A stretch of DNA of 11,997 nucleotides from contig CAYWKJ010000036.1 of assembly GCA_964459205.1 (NCBI GenBank), positions 1-11,997 on the forward strand. The letters are read 5' to 3'. A program made the translations under genes and the position numbers. Within the stretch, counting starts at the first letter, position 1. Every line of letters begins with the position of its first letter. The notes under the pieces were generated by a model. The model did not search any database. It was not told the origin of the DNA and was given only the letters and a program-made list of their open reading frames with translations. Source of the DNA: JABJMC01 sp964459205. GTDB taxonomy: Bacteria > Patescibacteriota > Gracilibacteria > UBA1369 > UBA12473. Shown piece after piece: positions 1-6,061 of the stretch.

Positions 1-2
1 CC

Positions 3-389
3 GTAACAGTTGAAATCCTTAAATACGCTGGCGGGGTTTATGTTTTTTATCTTGGCTGGAAAATCATCACTTCACACCTCAAAACCAAAGCGAAAACCAA
101 GGATATGGGGTTTTTGAGCGGATTTGTAATCAGTAGTTTAAACGTCAAAAGCATCACCGTCATCATGTTGATGTATTCCCAATTACTTCGCCCGGACATG
201 AACCTGGTCACAGAAGTTTTAACTCTTTCTGTGAGTTTTGTGCTGCTTTGTATAATCGGACATTTTGGCTGGGCTTTTATCGGCGAATTTTCATCCAAGC
301 TTTTCCTTTCATCAAAAGCCATCAAGATCCAAAACTATGTGTTTGGAGGGATGTTGTTTTTGGTTGGAGGGTGGATATTAATTGGGTGA
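3..389 (+). CDS. LysE/RhtB-family amino-acid exporter, C-terminal part
   Basis: The reading frame is open from the window edge, so the N-terminus is missing and 128 residues remain. The visible part opens with a segment of the kind LKYAGGVYVFYLGWKI, the conserved end of the central hydrophobic helix in LysE/RhtB transporters (a Gly-rich helix ending in YLxxLGW). It continues with FLSGFVISSLNVKS, which matches the family's 'F..G...NL.NPK' helix start, here with NVK instead of NPK. Two further hydrophobic helices follow, the last ending LVGGWILIG as is usual for the family. These proteins sit in the cytoplasmic membrane and export amino acids or related small molecules; the substrate cannot be told. 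The last 12 bases overlap the 3' end of the opposite-strand peptidase gene, so the two genes converge with no room for a separate terminator. Confidence 0.8.
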   Translation, partial: VTVEILKYAGGVYVFYLGWKIITSHLKTKAKTKDMGFLSGFVISSLNVKSITVIMLMYSQLLRPDMNLVTEVLTLSVSFVLLCIIGHFGWAFIGEFSSKLFLSSKAIKIQNYVFGGMLFLVGGWILIG

Positions 390-1184
390 CTCTTCTGCAG
401 CCTCCTCTGCATCTTCAATTCCTGGCATATACCAACTTCTTACCATCTCATGATAAGACTTTAATTGAACGTGGTTATAGTAGTCAGCTACCTGTTCTGG
501 GGTAAGACCTAAATCTTGAAAAAGAGGCATACAATTATCCATAACCCATTGGTTAGCTACTTCTTCACGTTGCAGCTCATAAGCAGTCATTTTACGGGTT
601 CGAGCTTTTGGCCCAAACATTGTGTGGGTTTGTGTATCTGCATTATGAGGAAGGTCTTCATCGGTTTCGATATGGCCAACTTCGTGTAGAAATCCAAATA
701 AATGAATAATCTTAGATAGAAAACCAACCTCATCCAAAAGGTAGATTTTCTTTTTACCAACATTTACATAATCGTGCGTTAGATCTCCTTCGCCACTATT
801 TAAACCTGGGAGCCAGTAAATCGAATTAATTTGCGCGTGATTTTGCGAAGCTGGATATTTAAGGCTATAGGAAAAATTTGGCGATTCAATAGTTAAATAA
901 AGCATGGAATAAATTGGACGCCAGTCTCCTTGAATAGCGTCATCATCCCTTAAATCTGGATAACAATTATTGAACGCATAACGGGTACTATCCACTAGCT
1001 CAAAGGAAACCTTTAATCCATTTGGACCCAAAAATTCATATTCACCGGGGCGCAAAGAGCCTTTATCTGGAACATCAAAAAGTCTTTCTTTGTATGGTTC
1101 CAAATCAACGTCTTTAACGTTTTCTGGATCTGGGACATGGGTTTCAAAGTATTGTTGGGCGGCGTCGTCTGTTGGGAAAAGCAT
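378..1184 (-). CDS. Putative HExxH zinc metallopeptidase
   Basis: This is a 268-residue soluble protein with no signal peptide or membrane segment. It carries HEVGH at residues 167-171, preceded by the hydrophobic run IIHLFGFL, the usual setting of a zincin helix with two zinc-binding histidines and a catalytic glutamate. About 37 residues later comes REEVANQW (206-213), resembling the 'E..AN.WA' element that supplies the third, glutamate ligand in several gluzincin and ImmA/IrrE-like peptidases; E207 or E208 would serve. The rest (an acidic N-terminal half and an acidic tail EDAEEAAEE) is not recognised. A strong promoter lies just upstream and leaves a leader of only about 17 nt without a Shine-Dalgarno sequence. 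The 3' end overlaps the convergent exporter gene. The metallopeptidase fold is fairly sure; substrate and role are unknown, with intracellular protein turnover or regulator cleavage possible. Confidence 0.7.
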   Translation of the reverse strand: MLFPTDDAAQQYFETHVPDPENVKDVDLEPYKERLFDVPDKGSLRPGEYEFLGPNGLKVSFELVDSTRYAFNNCYPDLRDDDAIQGDWRPIYSMLYLTIESPNFSYSLKYPASQNHAQINSIYWLPGLNSGEGDLTHDYVNVGKKKIYLLDEVGFLSKIIHLFGFLHEVGHIETDEDLPHNADTQTHTMFGPKARTRKMTAYELQREEVANQWVMDNCMPLFQDLGLTPEQVADYYNHVQLKSYHEMVRSWYMPGIEDAEEAAEESPN

Positions 1185-1207
1185 GTTTTTAATTTAGTTT
1201 TCCCTTA

Positions 1208-1236
1208 ATTATAACATAAAGAATGTCTTTTCTCAA
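1208..1236 (-). promoter_or_regulatory. Promoter of the metallopeptidase gene
   Basis: Read on the minus strand there is a -35 box TTGAGA (1231-1236, 5 of 6 consensus bases), a 17-base spacer and a perfect -10 box TATAAT (1208-1213). Transcription should start near 1201, about 17 nt before the ATG at 1184. It lies wholly in the gap between the peptidase gene and the preceding gene. Confidence 0.75.
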
Positions 1237-1252
1237 GAGGTAAGAGGCCTGC

Positions 1253-2164
1253 CTACGCCGTCACCGCACTTCTTCGTTCCAATCCTGGTGCCGCTAAAGC
1301 AGGGAAAGTTCGCCGTTCTTTAATTTGGCATTCAGCCCCAAGCTTTGGCCTACCAAACGCTGCCCAAGCCGAACGATGAGTGCGTTGTTGTAGGCCCCAA
1401 CCAGCTTGCCATTTTCCTAAAATTTCAATGCTGCCATCATTAGCATAAGCCACTAACGAGCCAGGCTCAGCCTCCGAAAGTGAGGTGCCAACTTGGACGT
1501 TGCGAACGCGCTTCCCAATCTGTAATGGAAGCGTTTTGCCGGCGCTTTCCGCGATTTTTGAACTTAGACTTTGGATGTCTGGGTGTGGTTCTTCACGCAG
1601 CACAACGTTCCCAAACCGGTCCACATAAACCAACGAACATCCCGGCGGCAATTCTGGAATGCGGCTCGGATCAACATCTTGCAACGCAATCCCATGATTA
1701 TCGGCCAGCAACCGCGGCGTAAAACTGGATCGGTGCTGCTCGTGCGATCCATAAAGCCCATTCCTGTCATTCGGCAAAACTTGCAACCGCCGAACCGCGC
1801 CCCTAACCGCCGCCAACGCACTAAGCGGCGTGGTCACAACTCGAATATTTTCATCAAAATCGGCCCGATAAAACAAACTTCCATTCGAATCTTCTTCTGT
1901 TCTGGGCGCGCTATTAATAAACAAACCGGTGGGCCCGGAATCAGGGTTTTCACCATGCAAACGCACCGCCTCTCTTACCACGTGATCATAAAGAGCAGGA
2001 GGCGCCCCATAAGTATCAATGCGCTCCAAACCTGGCAAATCAGAACGAATTCCTTCGGCCAAACGCGCCGCAATATCTGGTGATTTAAGCGGGTGCCACG
2101 CGGCCCTTCCCCCATGACAATCACTGAGTGAAACAATGCGATCTGGATAATTTAGTTTAGACAT
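1253..2164 (-). CDS. Divergent SAM hydroxide adenosyltransferase (SAM hydrolase)-like protein
   Basis: This 303-residue protein has no obvious signal peptide. The clearest family mark is VYVDRFGNVVL (179-189), which matches the conserved 'DrFGNlvTN' strand at the start of the C-terminal domain of the DUF62/SAM hydroxide adenosyltransferase and chlorinase/fluorinase family. LVAYANDGSIEI (237-248) fits the family's 'l.NS.G.leIA' strand. HRSSFTPRLLAD (144-155) may correspond to the 'FHGRDvFAPvAA' motif. Known members hydrolyse S-adenosylmethionine to adenosine and methionine. Here the N-terminal 'VVDPGVG' loop, whose aspartate belongs to the catalytic triad, appears to be replaced by INSAPRT (83-89), and the 'PDNG' loop by TTPLSAL (111-117), so activity is doubtful. 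It follows the zinc-finger/HTH gene by 25 bases without a Shine-Dalgarno sequence, so both are probably made from one transcript. By eye it looks richer in GC than its neighbours. The family placement is an inference from scattered motifs. Confidence 0.55.
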   Translation of the reverse strand: MSKLNYPDRIVSLSDCHGGRAAWHPLKSPDIAARLAEGIRSDLPGLERIDTYGAPPALYDHVVREAVRLHGENPDSGPTGLFINSAPRTEEDSNGSLFYRADFDENIRVVTTPLSALAAVRGAVRRLQVLPNDRNGLYGSHEQHRSSFTPRLLADNHGIALQDVDPSRIPELPPGCSLVYVDRFGNVVLREEPHPDIQSLSSKIAESAGKTLPLQIGKRVRNVQVGTSLSEAEPGSLVAYANDGSIEILGKWQAGWGLQQRTHRSAWAAFGRPKLGAECQIKERRTFPALAAPGLERRSAVTA

Positions 2165-2189
2165 AATATTTAAAAGTTAAGCTAAGGAA

Positions 2190-2486
2190 TTAAAGATTTT
2201 TAAGTTTCTTTTTCCAGCGCATAATGGTGCCAGCATTTACATCGACCAGACGGGCAATTGTGCGAATCGAAATGCCAGCCTTTAACATGTCTAAGGCTCG
2301 TTGAACTTTTATAGGATTGGTTTTTAAGCAAAAATAAAACTCATTTTGATGCGCACTCCAGGTTTTTCCGCAAATCCGACAGCGCAAACGATTTAATTTT
2401 CTATCGTGAACCGCAATATCATTACTCTGGCCGTAATTGTTACAGGCTTTGTTAGGGCAGGCTTGTTGGATAAGCGGATTTTTCAT
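2190..2486 (-). CDS. InsA-like zinc-finger/helix-turn-helix protein (IS1-type transposase N-domain)
   Basis: This 98-residue protein has two parts. A zinc ribbon has cysteines at 10, 15, 36 and 39 (CPNKAC and CRIC) followed by GKTWSA. A helix-turn-helix spans about 60-92 (ALDMLKAGISIRTIARLVDV, then TIMRWKKKL). The order, the size and the 'C..CgKtWs' and 'G.s.r.iAr...V...Ti.rwl' patterns match InsA of IS1 and the N-terminal domain of related transposases; InsA binds the IS ends and represses. No InsB-like DDE catalytic frame follows: the next gene starts 25 bases downstream and is unrelated. This is therefore either a transposase relic or a domesticated DNA-binding regulator. It is preceded by a structured leader with a terminator hairpin. 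No Shine-Dalgarno sequence is present; the bases before ATG are pyrimidine-rich (TTCTTCCC). Confidence 0.75.
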   Translation of the reverse strand: MKNPLIQQACPNKACNNYGQSNDIAVHDRKLNRLRCRICGKTWSAHQNEFYFCLKTNPIKVQRALDMLKAGISIRTIARLVDVNAGTIMRWKKKLKNL

Positions 2487-2505
2487 GGGAAGAAAATTTA
2501 TGCAT

Positions 2506-2539
2506 AAAAAAATCCACGAGGTTCTTACGAACTTCGTGG
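2506..2539 (-). terminator. Intrinsic terminator hairpin in the leader of the zinc-finger/HTH gene
   Basis: On the minus strand an 11-position stem (2539-2529 against 2524-2514, CCACGAAGTTC with GAACCTCGTGG) has one A-C mismatch and a GTAA loop, which is a GNRA tetraloop. One A and then seven T (2512-2506) follow directly. The T-run and the GNRA loop are both on the minus strand, so that is the working orientation. It lies 19 bases before the ATG at 2486 and downstream of the promoter at 2660-2687, so it would stop transcripts before the gene unless it is bypassed. Confidence 0.75.
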
Positions 2540-2580
2540 GGATGTGAGGTTAATCTTCTATTCTGCCTTAGTCGTTAGAA

Positions 2581-2607
2581 GAGCCTGCCACGAAGTTCGT
2601 GGGGCTC
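2581..2607. repeat. Palindromic hairpin element
   Basis: GAGCC-TG-CCACGAA-G-TTCGTGG-GGCTC forms a 12-bp stem with a 2-base bulge. Fourteen bases of its right half (2591-2604) recur at 2528-2541 with one change (CGAAGTTCG against CGAACTTCG). The same palindrome is therefore present twice, 63 bases apart, in this leader region. Confidence 0.7.
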
Positions 2608-2659
2608 ATCATCATTTCAACGTAAGATGGACTGAAGACAGAATTATTCATATGCATCA

Positions 2660-2687
2660 AGTATAGCAACGGTTTAACGAGGGTCAA
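2660..2687 (-). promoter_or_regulatory. Promoter of the zinc-finger/HTH and SAM hydrolase-like unit
   Basis: On the minus strand there is a -35 box TTGACC (2682-2687), a 16-base spacer and a -10 box TATACT (2660-2665) with a TGC extension immediately before it (2666-2668). The start point would be near 2653, giving a leader of about 165 nt to the ATG at 2486, the longest in this window. Confidence 0.7.
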
Positions 2688-2718
2688 TAGAGGCGTGTGC
2701 AGATAGTGTGGAAAGCCG

Positions 2719-2727
2719 TGGTATGAT
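2719..2727 (+). promoter_or_regulatory. Extended -10 promoter of the DUF4234-like gene
   Basis: TGG followed by TATGAT (2722-2727) fits an extended -10 element. No convincing -35 box is seen 16-18 bases upstream. Transcription would start near 2734, about 14 nt before the ATG at 2748, with no Shine-Dalgarno sequence between. It is divergent from the promoter at 2660-2687. Confidence 0.5.
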
Positions 2728-2747
2728 TCTTAAGTAACCAATTAATT

Positions 2748-3143
2748 ATGCCTTTACCAAAAAAGAGCGTCCTGCTGATGATTTTATTCTCAATCATTAC
2801 TTATGGAATTTACATTCCATTTTGGCTTTTAAGCCACAAGGACATTTTTAACAAACTAAAGTCTTCAGAAAAACTTAACAGCGGATCAATTTTGTTTATT
2901 TTAGGGCTTTTCGTAACATCTGCTCTGCTGCTAATTCCCTTACATATATTTAAAGGGAAAGAAATCGCGCTCACAATTACTATTATTGATTCTTTTGTTA
3001 GTTTAATGGGTGGCGTTGGCGTTTTGATGTTGTCTTTTCAAATCCGTCGCATGCTAAAAGAGCACTATAAAACTAAACTCTCTTGGGTTTGGACGTTATG
3101 TTTTTCGGTTTTTTATCTGCAGTACAAGATCAATCGGTTGTAA
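2748..3143 (+). CDS. DUF4234-like small integral membrane protein
   Basis: This 131-residue hydrophobic protein starts with a short basic N-terminus (MPLPKKS). It has about four predicted membrane helices, near residues 7-28, 47-66, 74-97 and 111-125. The opening pattern KKSVLLMILFSIITYGIYIPFW matches the 'R..ivl.iLLsiiTfGIYg.yW' start of DUF4234 proteins, and the ending LQYKINRL matches their 'lQ..lN.l' C-terminus. A charged loop (IRRMLKEHYKTK, 99-110) is probably cytoplasmic. The function of the family is not known. The gene ends four bases before the convergent gene at 3148. It is the only complete plus-strand gene here. Confidence 0.65.
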   Translation: MPLPKKSVLLMILFSIITYGIYIPFWLLSHKDIFNKLKSSEKLNSGSILFILGLFVTSALLLIPLHIFKGKEIALTITIIDSFVSLMGGVGVLMLSFQIRRMLKEHYKTKLSWVWTLCFSVFYLQYKINRL

Positions 3144-3147
3144 TAAC

Positions 3148-3954
3148 TTACGCTGAATCCGTTAACGCTTCCAATTGGCCTTGAGTTCGGCGAGTAGCTC
3201 CTAAGGTCCTATCATGCCGGCGTAGACTGGAAAGCGCTTCTTCGATGGCTGCTGCTTTTTTTTGATCTTCTCGCAAAAGATAAGCTGTAATTGGTAAATG
3301 CGCTCCAAAACGTTCTTCATGCGTATCTATTAAATCTTGAATTAATAAGCCAGGGATTGAATCAATTAAATCTTGAGAGGCCTGAAAGTAATTCTGTGCC
3401 GGAGGCCAAGTAATTGTTCCTTCTCCAAAGTGGCGATTTAGTTTATCAGCTAGGGATTTCAAAGCTTCTCTTCGCTCAAGTTTATTCAAGTCGGGGGTAG
3501 CTCCTTTGCTATTGGTAGAAAATTTATGCCCTGGTCGAAGCAGAATTTCATTTAAAAGTAATTTTTGGTCGGGGGTTAGCTGGTCTTCCACTGGCAATGC
3601 TTCATCAGTTTCTTCAATAAACATAGTTCGACCTTCTTCATTAATTTGAGCCAGCCATTGAATAGAAGCCAATCTAGTGATAGCTCGAGTTGTCTCTAGT
3701 TCTAACTCAGGGAGCTGGTTAATATCTAACGATAATGAGCCCTCCTTAGGGTCCCCACGTACAAAATCACAGCGCTCTGTTAAAAGAGTTCGCGCTCGTT
3801 TGGTATGATAGCCCTGGTGAGCAACCCTTGTCCCGGGCGGAGTATGGCTAGCAATAAGCGTTCGAAACTCTTCTTTTGTAAATCTTAGGGCCTCTAAAAG
3901 GCCGCCTAAACCTACCTCGGCATAACGCGGGTGATGTTGGAATTGGGCTCCCAA
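3148..3954 (-). CDS. Hypothetical soluble protein, start uncertain
   Basis: No family is recognised. From the TTG at 3954 the protein has 268 residues. It looks soluble and mostly helical, with LETTRAITRLASIQWLAQ (85-102), an EDQLTPDQKLLLNEILLRPG stretch (123-142) and a basic C-terminal helix (QKKAAAIEEALSSLRRHDRT, 231-250). The same frame stays open upstream to a TGA near 4090 and reads as plausible protein (IDSLRARQIEQNDHLIPAEH) from about 4041, yet it contains no ATG, GTG or TTG before 3954. The real start may therefore be a rare codon such as ATA at 4039-4041 (29 more residues) or ATT at 4015-4017 (21 more), or there is an error in the sequence. The promoter at 4069-4096 would leave a leader of about 21 nt for the ATA start, as short as those of its neighbours, but about 108 nt for TTG. 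Confidence 0.7.
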   Translation of the reverse strand: MGAQFQHHPRYAEVGLGGLLEALRFTKEEFRTLIASHTPPGTRVAHQGYHTKRARTLLTERCDFVRGDPKEGSLSLDINQLPELELETTRAITRLASIQWLAQINEEGRTMFIEETDEALPVEDQLTPDQKLLLNEILLRPGHKFSTNSKGATPDLNKLERREALKSLADKLNRHFGEGTITWPPAQNYFQASQDLIDSIPGLLIQDLIDTHEERFGAHLPITAYLLREDQKKAAAIEEALSSLRRHDRTLGATRRTQGQLEALTDSA

Positions 3955-4068
3955 AATAACTTGAGCCGCCGCATTTGAGTAGTGCTCCGCTGGGATTAAG
4001 TGATCATTTTGCTCAATTTGTCGTGCGCGAAGAGAATCTATGATTATAAGGTTAAATAAAGGTTGTTT

Positions 4069-4096
4069 ATTATAGTGAAAGAAAGGATTAAGTCAA
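4069..4096 (-). promoter_or_regulatory. Promoter of the hypothetical gene ending at 3148
   Basis: On the minus strand there is a -35 box TTGACT (4091-4096), a 16-base spacer and a perfect -10 box TATAAT (4069-4074). The -35 begins only three bases after the helicase stop codon. Transcription would start near 4062. A second TATAAT-like sequence lies about 20 bases further downstream but has no -35 partner. Confidence 0.75.
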
Positions 4097-4099
4097 TCT

Positions 4100-5863
4100 T
4101 TAAAACAACTTTGTCTGTGCTTTTTTAACCTGTTTGCGACGGCTAGCCAAGGCTTGTCGGTCCGGGAGTTGGCCGTAGGTTAAGTGGTCAGTGCCAATTT
4201 CGGCGATGAATCGGGATGGTTCGCGTTCTTTGGAATCTTTGGCGCGGGAGCGGAGTAAGTAGGCTTGCTCTTTGGCGCGGGTGAGGCCAACGTAAAGTAG
4301 GCGGCGTTCTTCGCGGAGCCAGTAATCATCTTCGGTGAGTTTATGATGGGGGAGATTTCCTTCTTCTAAGCCAAGAATTATTACGATTGGAAATTCGAGT
4401 CCTTTGGCGGCGTGAAGCGTGAGGAGGTTGATTTTGTCAGCCTCAAGAAGGTTATCGACTTCTTGCGCAGTTTGGGCTTCGTCAAGAAAATTTGCGACTC
4501 CTTCTTCGATTGAAAAATGATCGTATTTCATGGCGTGTGACAGGAGTGTGTTAAGTCTGTTGGCTTTGCTTTCGGGAACGCTTTGGTTCCAAATAAATTT
4601 GTCGAGTTGATCGCGGAACCAGTCACTAAATTTAGGGAAATCAGCGTGTTCAGCCGGGATGGTGCCCATTTCTTGCATGGCCCGGAGTTTTTCTAAGAAC
4701 CGTTGCACGTCGCGGTGTTCCCAAAAATCTTCCATGGAAGACATTTGATATGGATAGCCGTGTTTTTCAAGTTGCGCCGCGAGTTGGCGACCTTCGTGCT
4801 TGGTTCGATAAAGAATGGCCACGTCGGAAAAAGGACGCAGGTCATCGTCGCGTCCGGCGTCGAGCGAGTCAGCTGAGGCCATGTGGTCGTGACTACCAAA
4901 AAATTGCTCTAACAGATAAAAAACTACTTCATTTGTCTGCCATTCATCACGGTTTTCAAAGAGGGTGATTGGTTTTTCGCCGTTCAAAGTTGGCTCTAGT
5001 GGTTTTTCGAGCCGACCGGTATTGTTTTTAATTAAAGTCTCGGCGCCACCAAGGATGTGAGCGGCGTTGCGGTAGTTTTTGGCGAGAGTAATTGTTTGCG
5101 CGCGCGGATAAGTTTTTATGAATTCCTCCATGCTATCGTCGCGCGCGCCCCGCCACGAATAGATCGTCTGATCAGGGTCTCCTACCACGCAAATGTTTTG
5201 GTGTTTTTGAGCCAATTTATTAACTAAATAAGCTTGGATTGGCGACACATCTTGGTACTCATCCACGGACACATATTTATATCGTTCTTGGCACGCGGCC
5301 AGCACCTCGGGTTTATCCCTAAATAGCTGCAATAAAGTCGTGAGTAAACCTGTAAAATCCATGGCATTTTTTCTTTCCAAAACCTCGTGATACGCCTTCC
5401 AAATTTCCCCAAACCGATCCAGTGAGCATACGGAAATTAGTTTAGGCCACGGAGCTTCGCACACCGCCGCCTGCCGCACATTATTAAAATCTGAGACCAC
5501 GTTTTTGAGGTCCTCGCGCTCATGCGAATAGGTAATTTCGTGCAACGCATCCTCTTGTTCTTTTTGCGACATAATCACAAAGTCATTTTTCCAATATTTT
5601 CGAAGCAGCCCCGCAGCCAGCCCATGAAAAGTTGTGGCATGCACCCGCGGTAATTCTGCTTTTTCCAATCTTTCATTTAATTCTTGAGCAGCTTTGTTCG
5701 TAAAAGTCAGGATCAAAAGTTCCTCAGCTTTGGCCACTTCAGTTTTCAACACATGCCCCACGCGTGAAATTAAAGTACGTGTTTTCCCAGTTCCGGCCCC
5801 TGCCAAAACTCGAATAGGCCCATCTAAAGCTAGCACCGCCTGTTTTTGCTCATCATTTAACAT
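4100..5863 (-). CDS. UvrD/PcrA/Rep-type superfamily 1A DNA helicase
   Basis: This 587-residue 3'-5' helicase has every SF1A motif in order: the Q motif LNDEQKQAV (2-10), Walker A AGAGTGKT (21-28, catalytic K27), Ia LTFTNKAA (52-59), TTFHGLA (77-83), Walker B DEYQD (201-205), III GDPDQTIYSWRGA (228-240), IV KNYR (262-265), V TLHAAKGLE (482-490) and VI RRLLYVGLTRA (520-530). It is shorter than UvrD or PcrA (about 720 residues), mainly from a compact 2B region and a short basic tail (RRKQVKKAQTKLF). Such enzymes unwind DNA in excision and mismatch repair or remove proteins from DNA. The upstream gene on the same strand encodes an EndoQ-type PHP nuclease, a repair enzyme, which supports a repair role. 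The ATG has no Shine-Dalgarno sequence; the preceding bases read CCTCCCA. The gene is called UvrD-like rather than uvrD because UvrD, PcrA and Rep cannot be separated here. Confidence 0.93.
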   Translation of the reverse strand: MLNDEQKQAVLALDGPIRVLAGAGTGKTRTLISRVGHVLKTEVAKAEELLILTFTNKAAQELNERLEKAELPRVHATTFHGLAAGLLRKYWKNDFVIMSQKEQEDALHEITYSHEREDLKNVVSDFNNVRQAAVCEAPWPKLISVCSLDRFGEIWKAYHEVLERKNAMDFTGLLTTLLQLFRDKPEVLAACQERYKYVSVDEYQDVSPIQAYLVNKLAQKHQNICVVGDPDQTIYSWRGARDDSMEEFIKTYPRAQTITLAKNYRNAAHILGGAETLIKNNTGRLEKPLEPTLNGEKPITLFENRDEWQTNEVVFYLLEQFFGSHDHMASADSLDAGRDDDLRPFSDVAILYRTKHEGRQLAAQLEKHGYPYQMSSMEDFWEHRDVQRFLEKLRAMQEMGTIPAEHADFPKFSDWFRDQLDKFIWNQSVPESKANRLNTLLSHAMKYDHFSIEEGVANFLDEAQTAQEVDNLLEADKINLLTLHAAKGLEFPIVIILGLEEGNLPHHKLTEDDYWLREERRLLYVGLTRAKEQAYLLRSRAKDSKEREPSRFIAEIGTDHLTYGQLPDRQALASRRKQVKKAQTKLF

Positions 5864-5922
5864 TGGGAGGCATTACAAGTTGGTCGTAATGTATCATAAT
5901 TTAAGGAGTCACACAAAGAGGT

Positions 5923-6032
5923 GGGGTACTCCCTTCCGCGCATGTACCAAGCGTTTGACATGCTGCTCTCGCGCAACCTGGAAAGGTGGTATTCCTGTCA
6001 AGCTATTGTACATGCCCCAAAAGGCATACCCC
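5923..6032. repeat. Long imperfect stem-loop between the PHP nuclease and helicase genes
   Basis: The 198-base gap between the PHP nuclease stop and the helicase ATG holds a 110-base imperfect inverted repeat. Matching arms are GGGGTA/TACCCC (5923-5928 with 6027-6032), GCATGTAC/GTACATGC (5940-5947 with 6008-6015), AGC/GCT (5950-5952 with 6002-6004) and TTGACA/TGTCAA (5955-5960 with 5996-6001). The apical 35 bases contain ACCT-GGAA-AGGT (5976-5987), a GNRA-capped hairpin if read on the plus strand. There is no T-run, so it is not an ordinary terminator. It may be a structured RNA on either strand, an mRNA processing site or a remnant of a mobile element. No protein-coding frame in the gap is convincing, and no good helicase promoter was found. 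Confidence 0.5.
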
Positions 6033-6061
6033 TAGAGTCCTCCGCCTGCTACTTTTGTGCG

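Larger units (their letters stand above)
2506..2653 (-). ncRNA. Structured leader RNA: candidate attenuator, riboswitch or small RNA
   Basis: The predicted minus-strand transcript runs from near 2653 to the terminator. In order it holds a long hairpin at 2607-2581 (outer GAGCC/GGCTC and inner CCACGAA/TTCGTGG stems, a CA bulge and a very tight apex), a 7-bp stem TCTTCTA/TAGAAGA (2554-2560 with 2576-2582, 15-base loop), and the terminator hairpin at 2539-2514. The 13 bases at 2588-2600 are perfectly complementary to 2527-2539. The first hairpin could therefore unfold and pair with the 5' arm of the terminator, giving the three-way switch typical of attenuators. Part of this complementarity follows simply from both hairpins being built on the same palindrome. 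The sequence does not match any riboswitch consensus I know. If termination is constitutive, the product would be a small RNA of about 148 nt. Confidence 0.5.

Noticed and set aside
387..389. TGA recoded as glycine or tryptophan
   Set aside because: The exporter ends naturally at this TGA with a typical family C-terminus, and the other genes use TAA or TAG; nothing here calls for an altered code.
248..505. 85-codon plus-strand frame across the exporter and peptidase 3' ends
   Set aside because: It overlaps two better supported genes in other frames and has no family resemblance.
1571..2083. 170-codon plus-strand frame
   Set aside because: It is wholly antisense to the SAM hydrolase-like gene, with a random-looking basic composition (many R, Q, N, P) and no motif.
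5923..6032. SRP (4.5S) RNA in the intergenic stem-loop
   Set aside because: A GGAA tetraloop occurs on the plus strand and AGG...AGCAGC on the minus strand, but never together on one strand. The minus-strand pieces are not enclosed in the continuous helix that SRP RNA needs.
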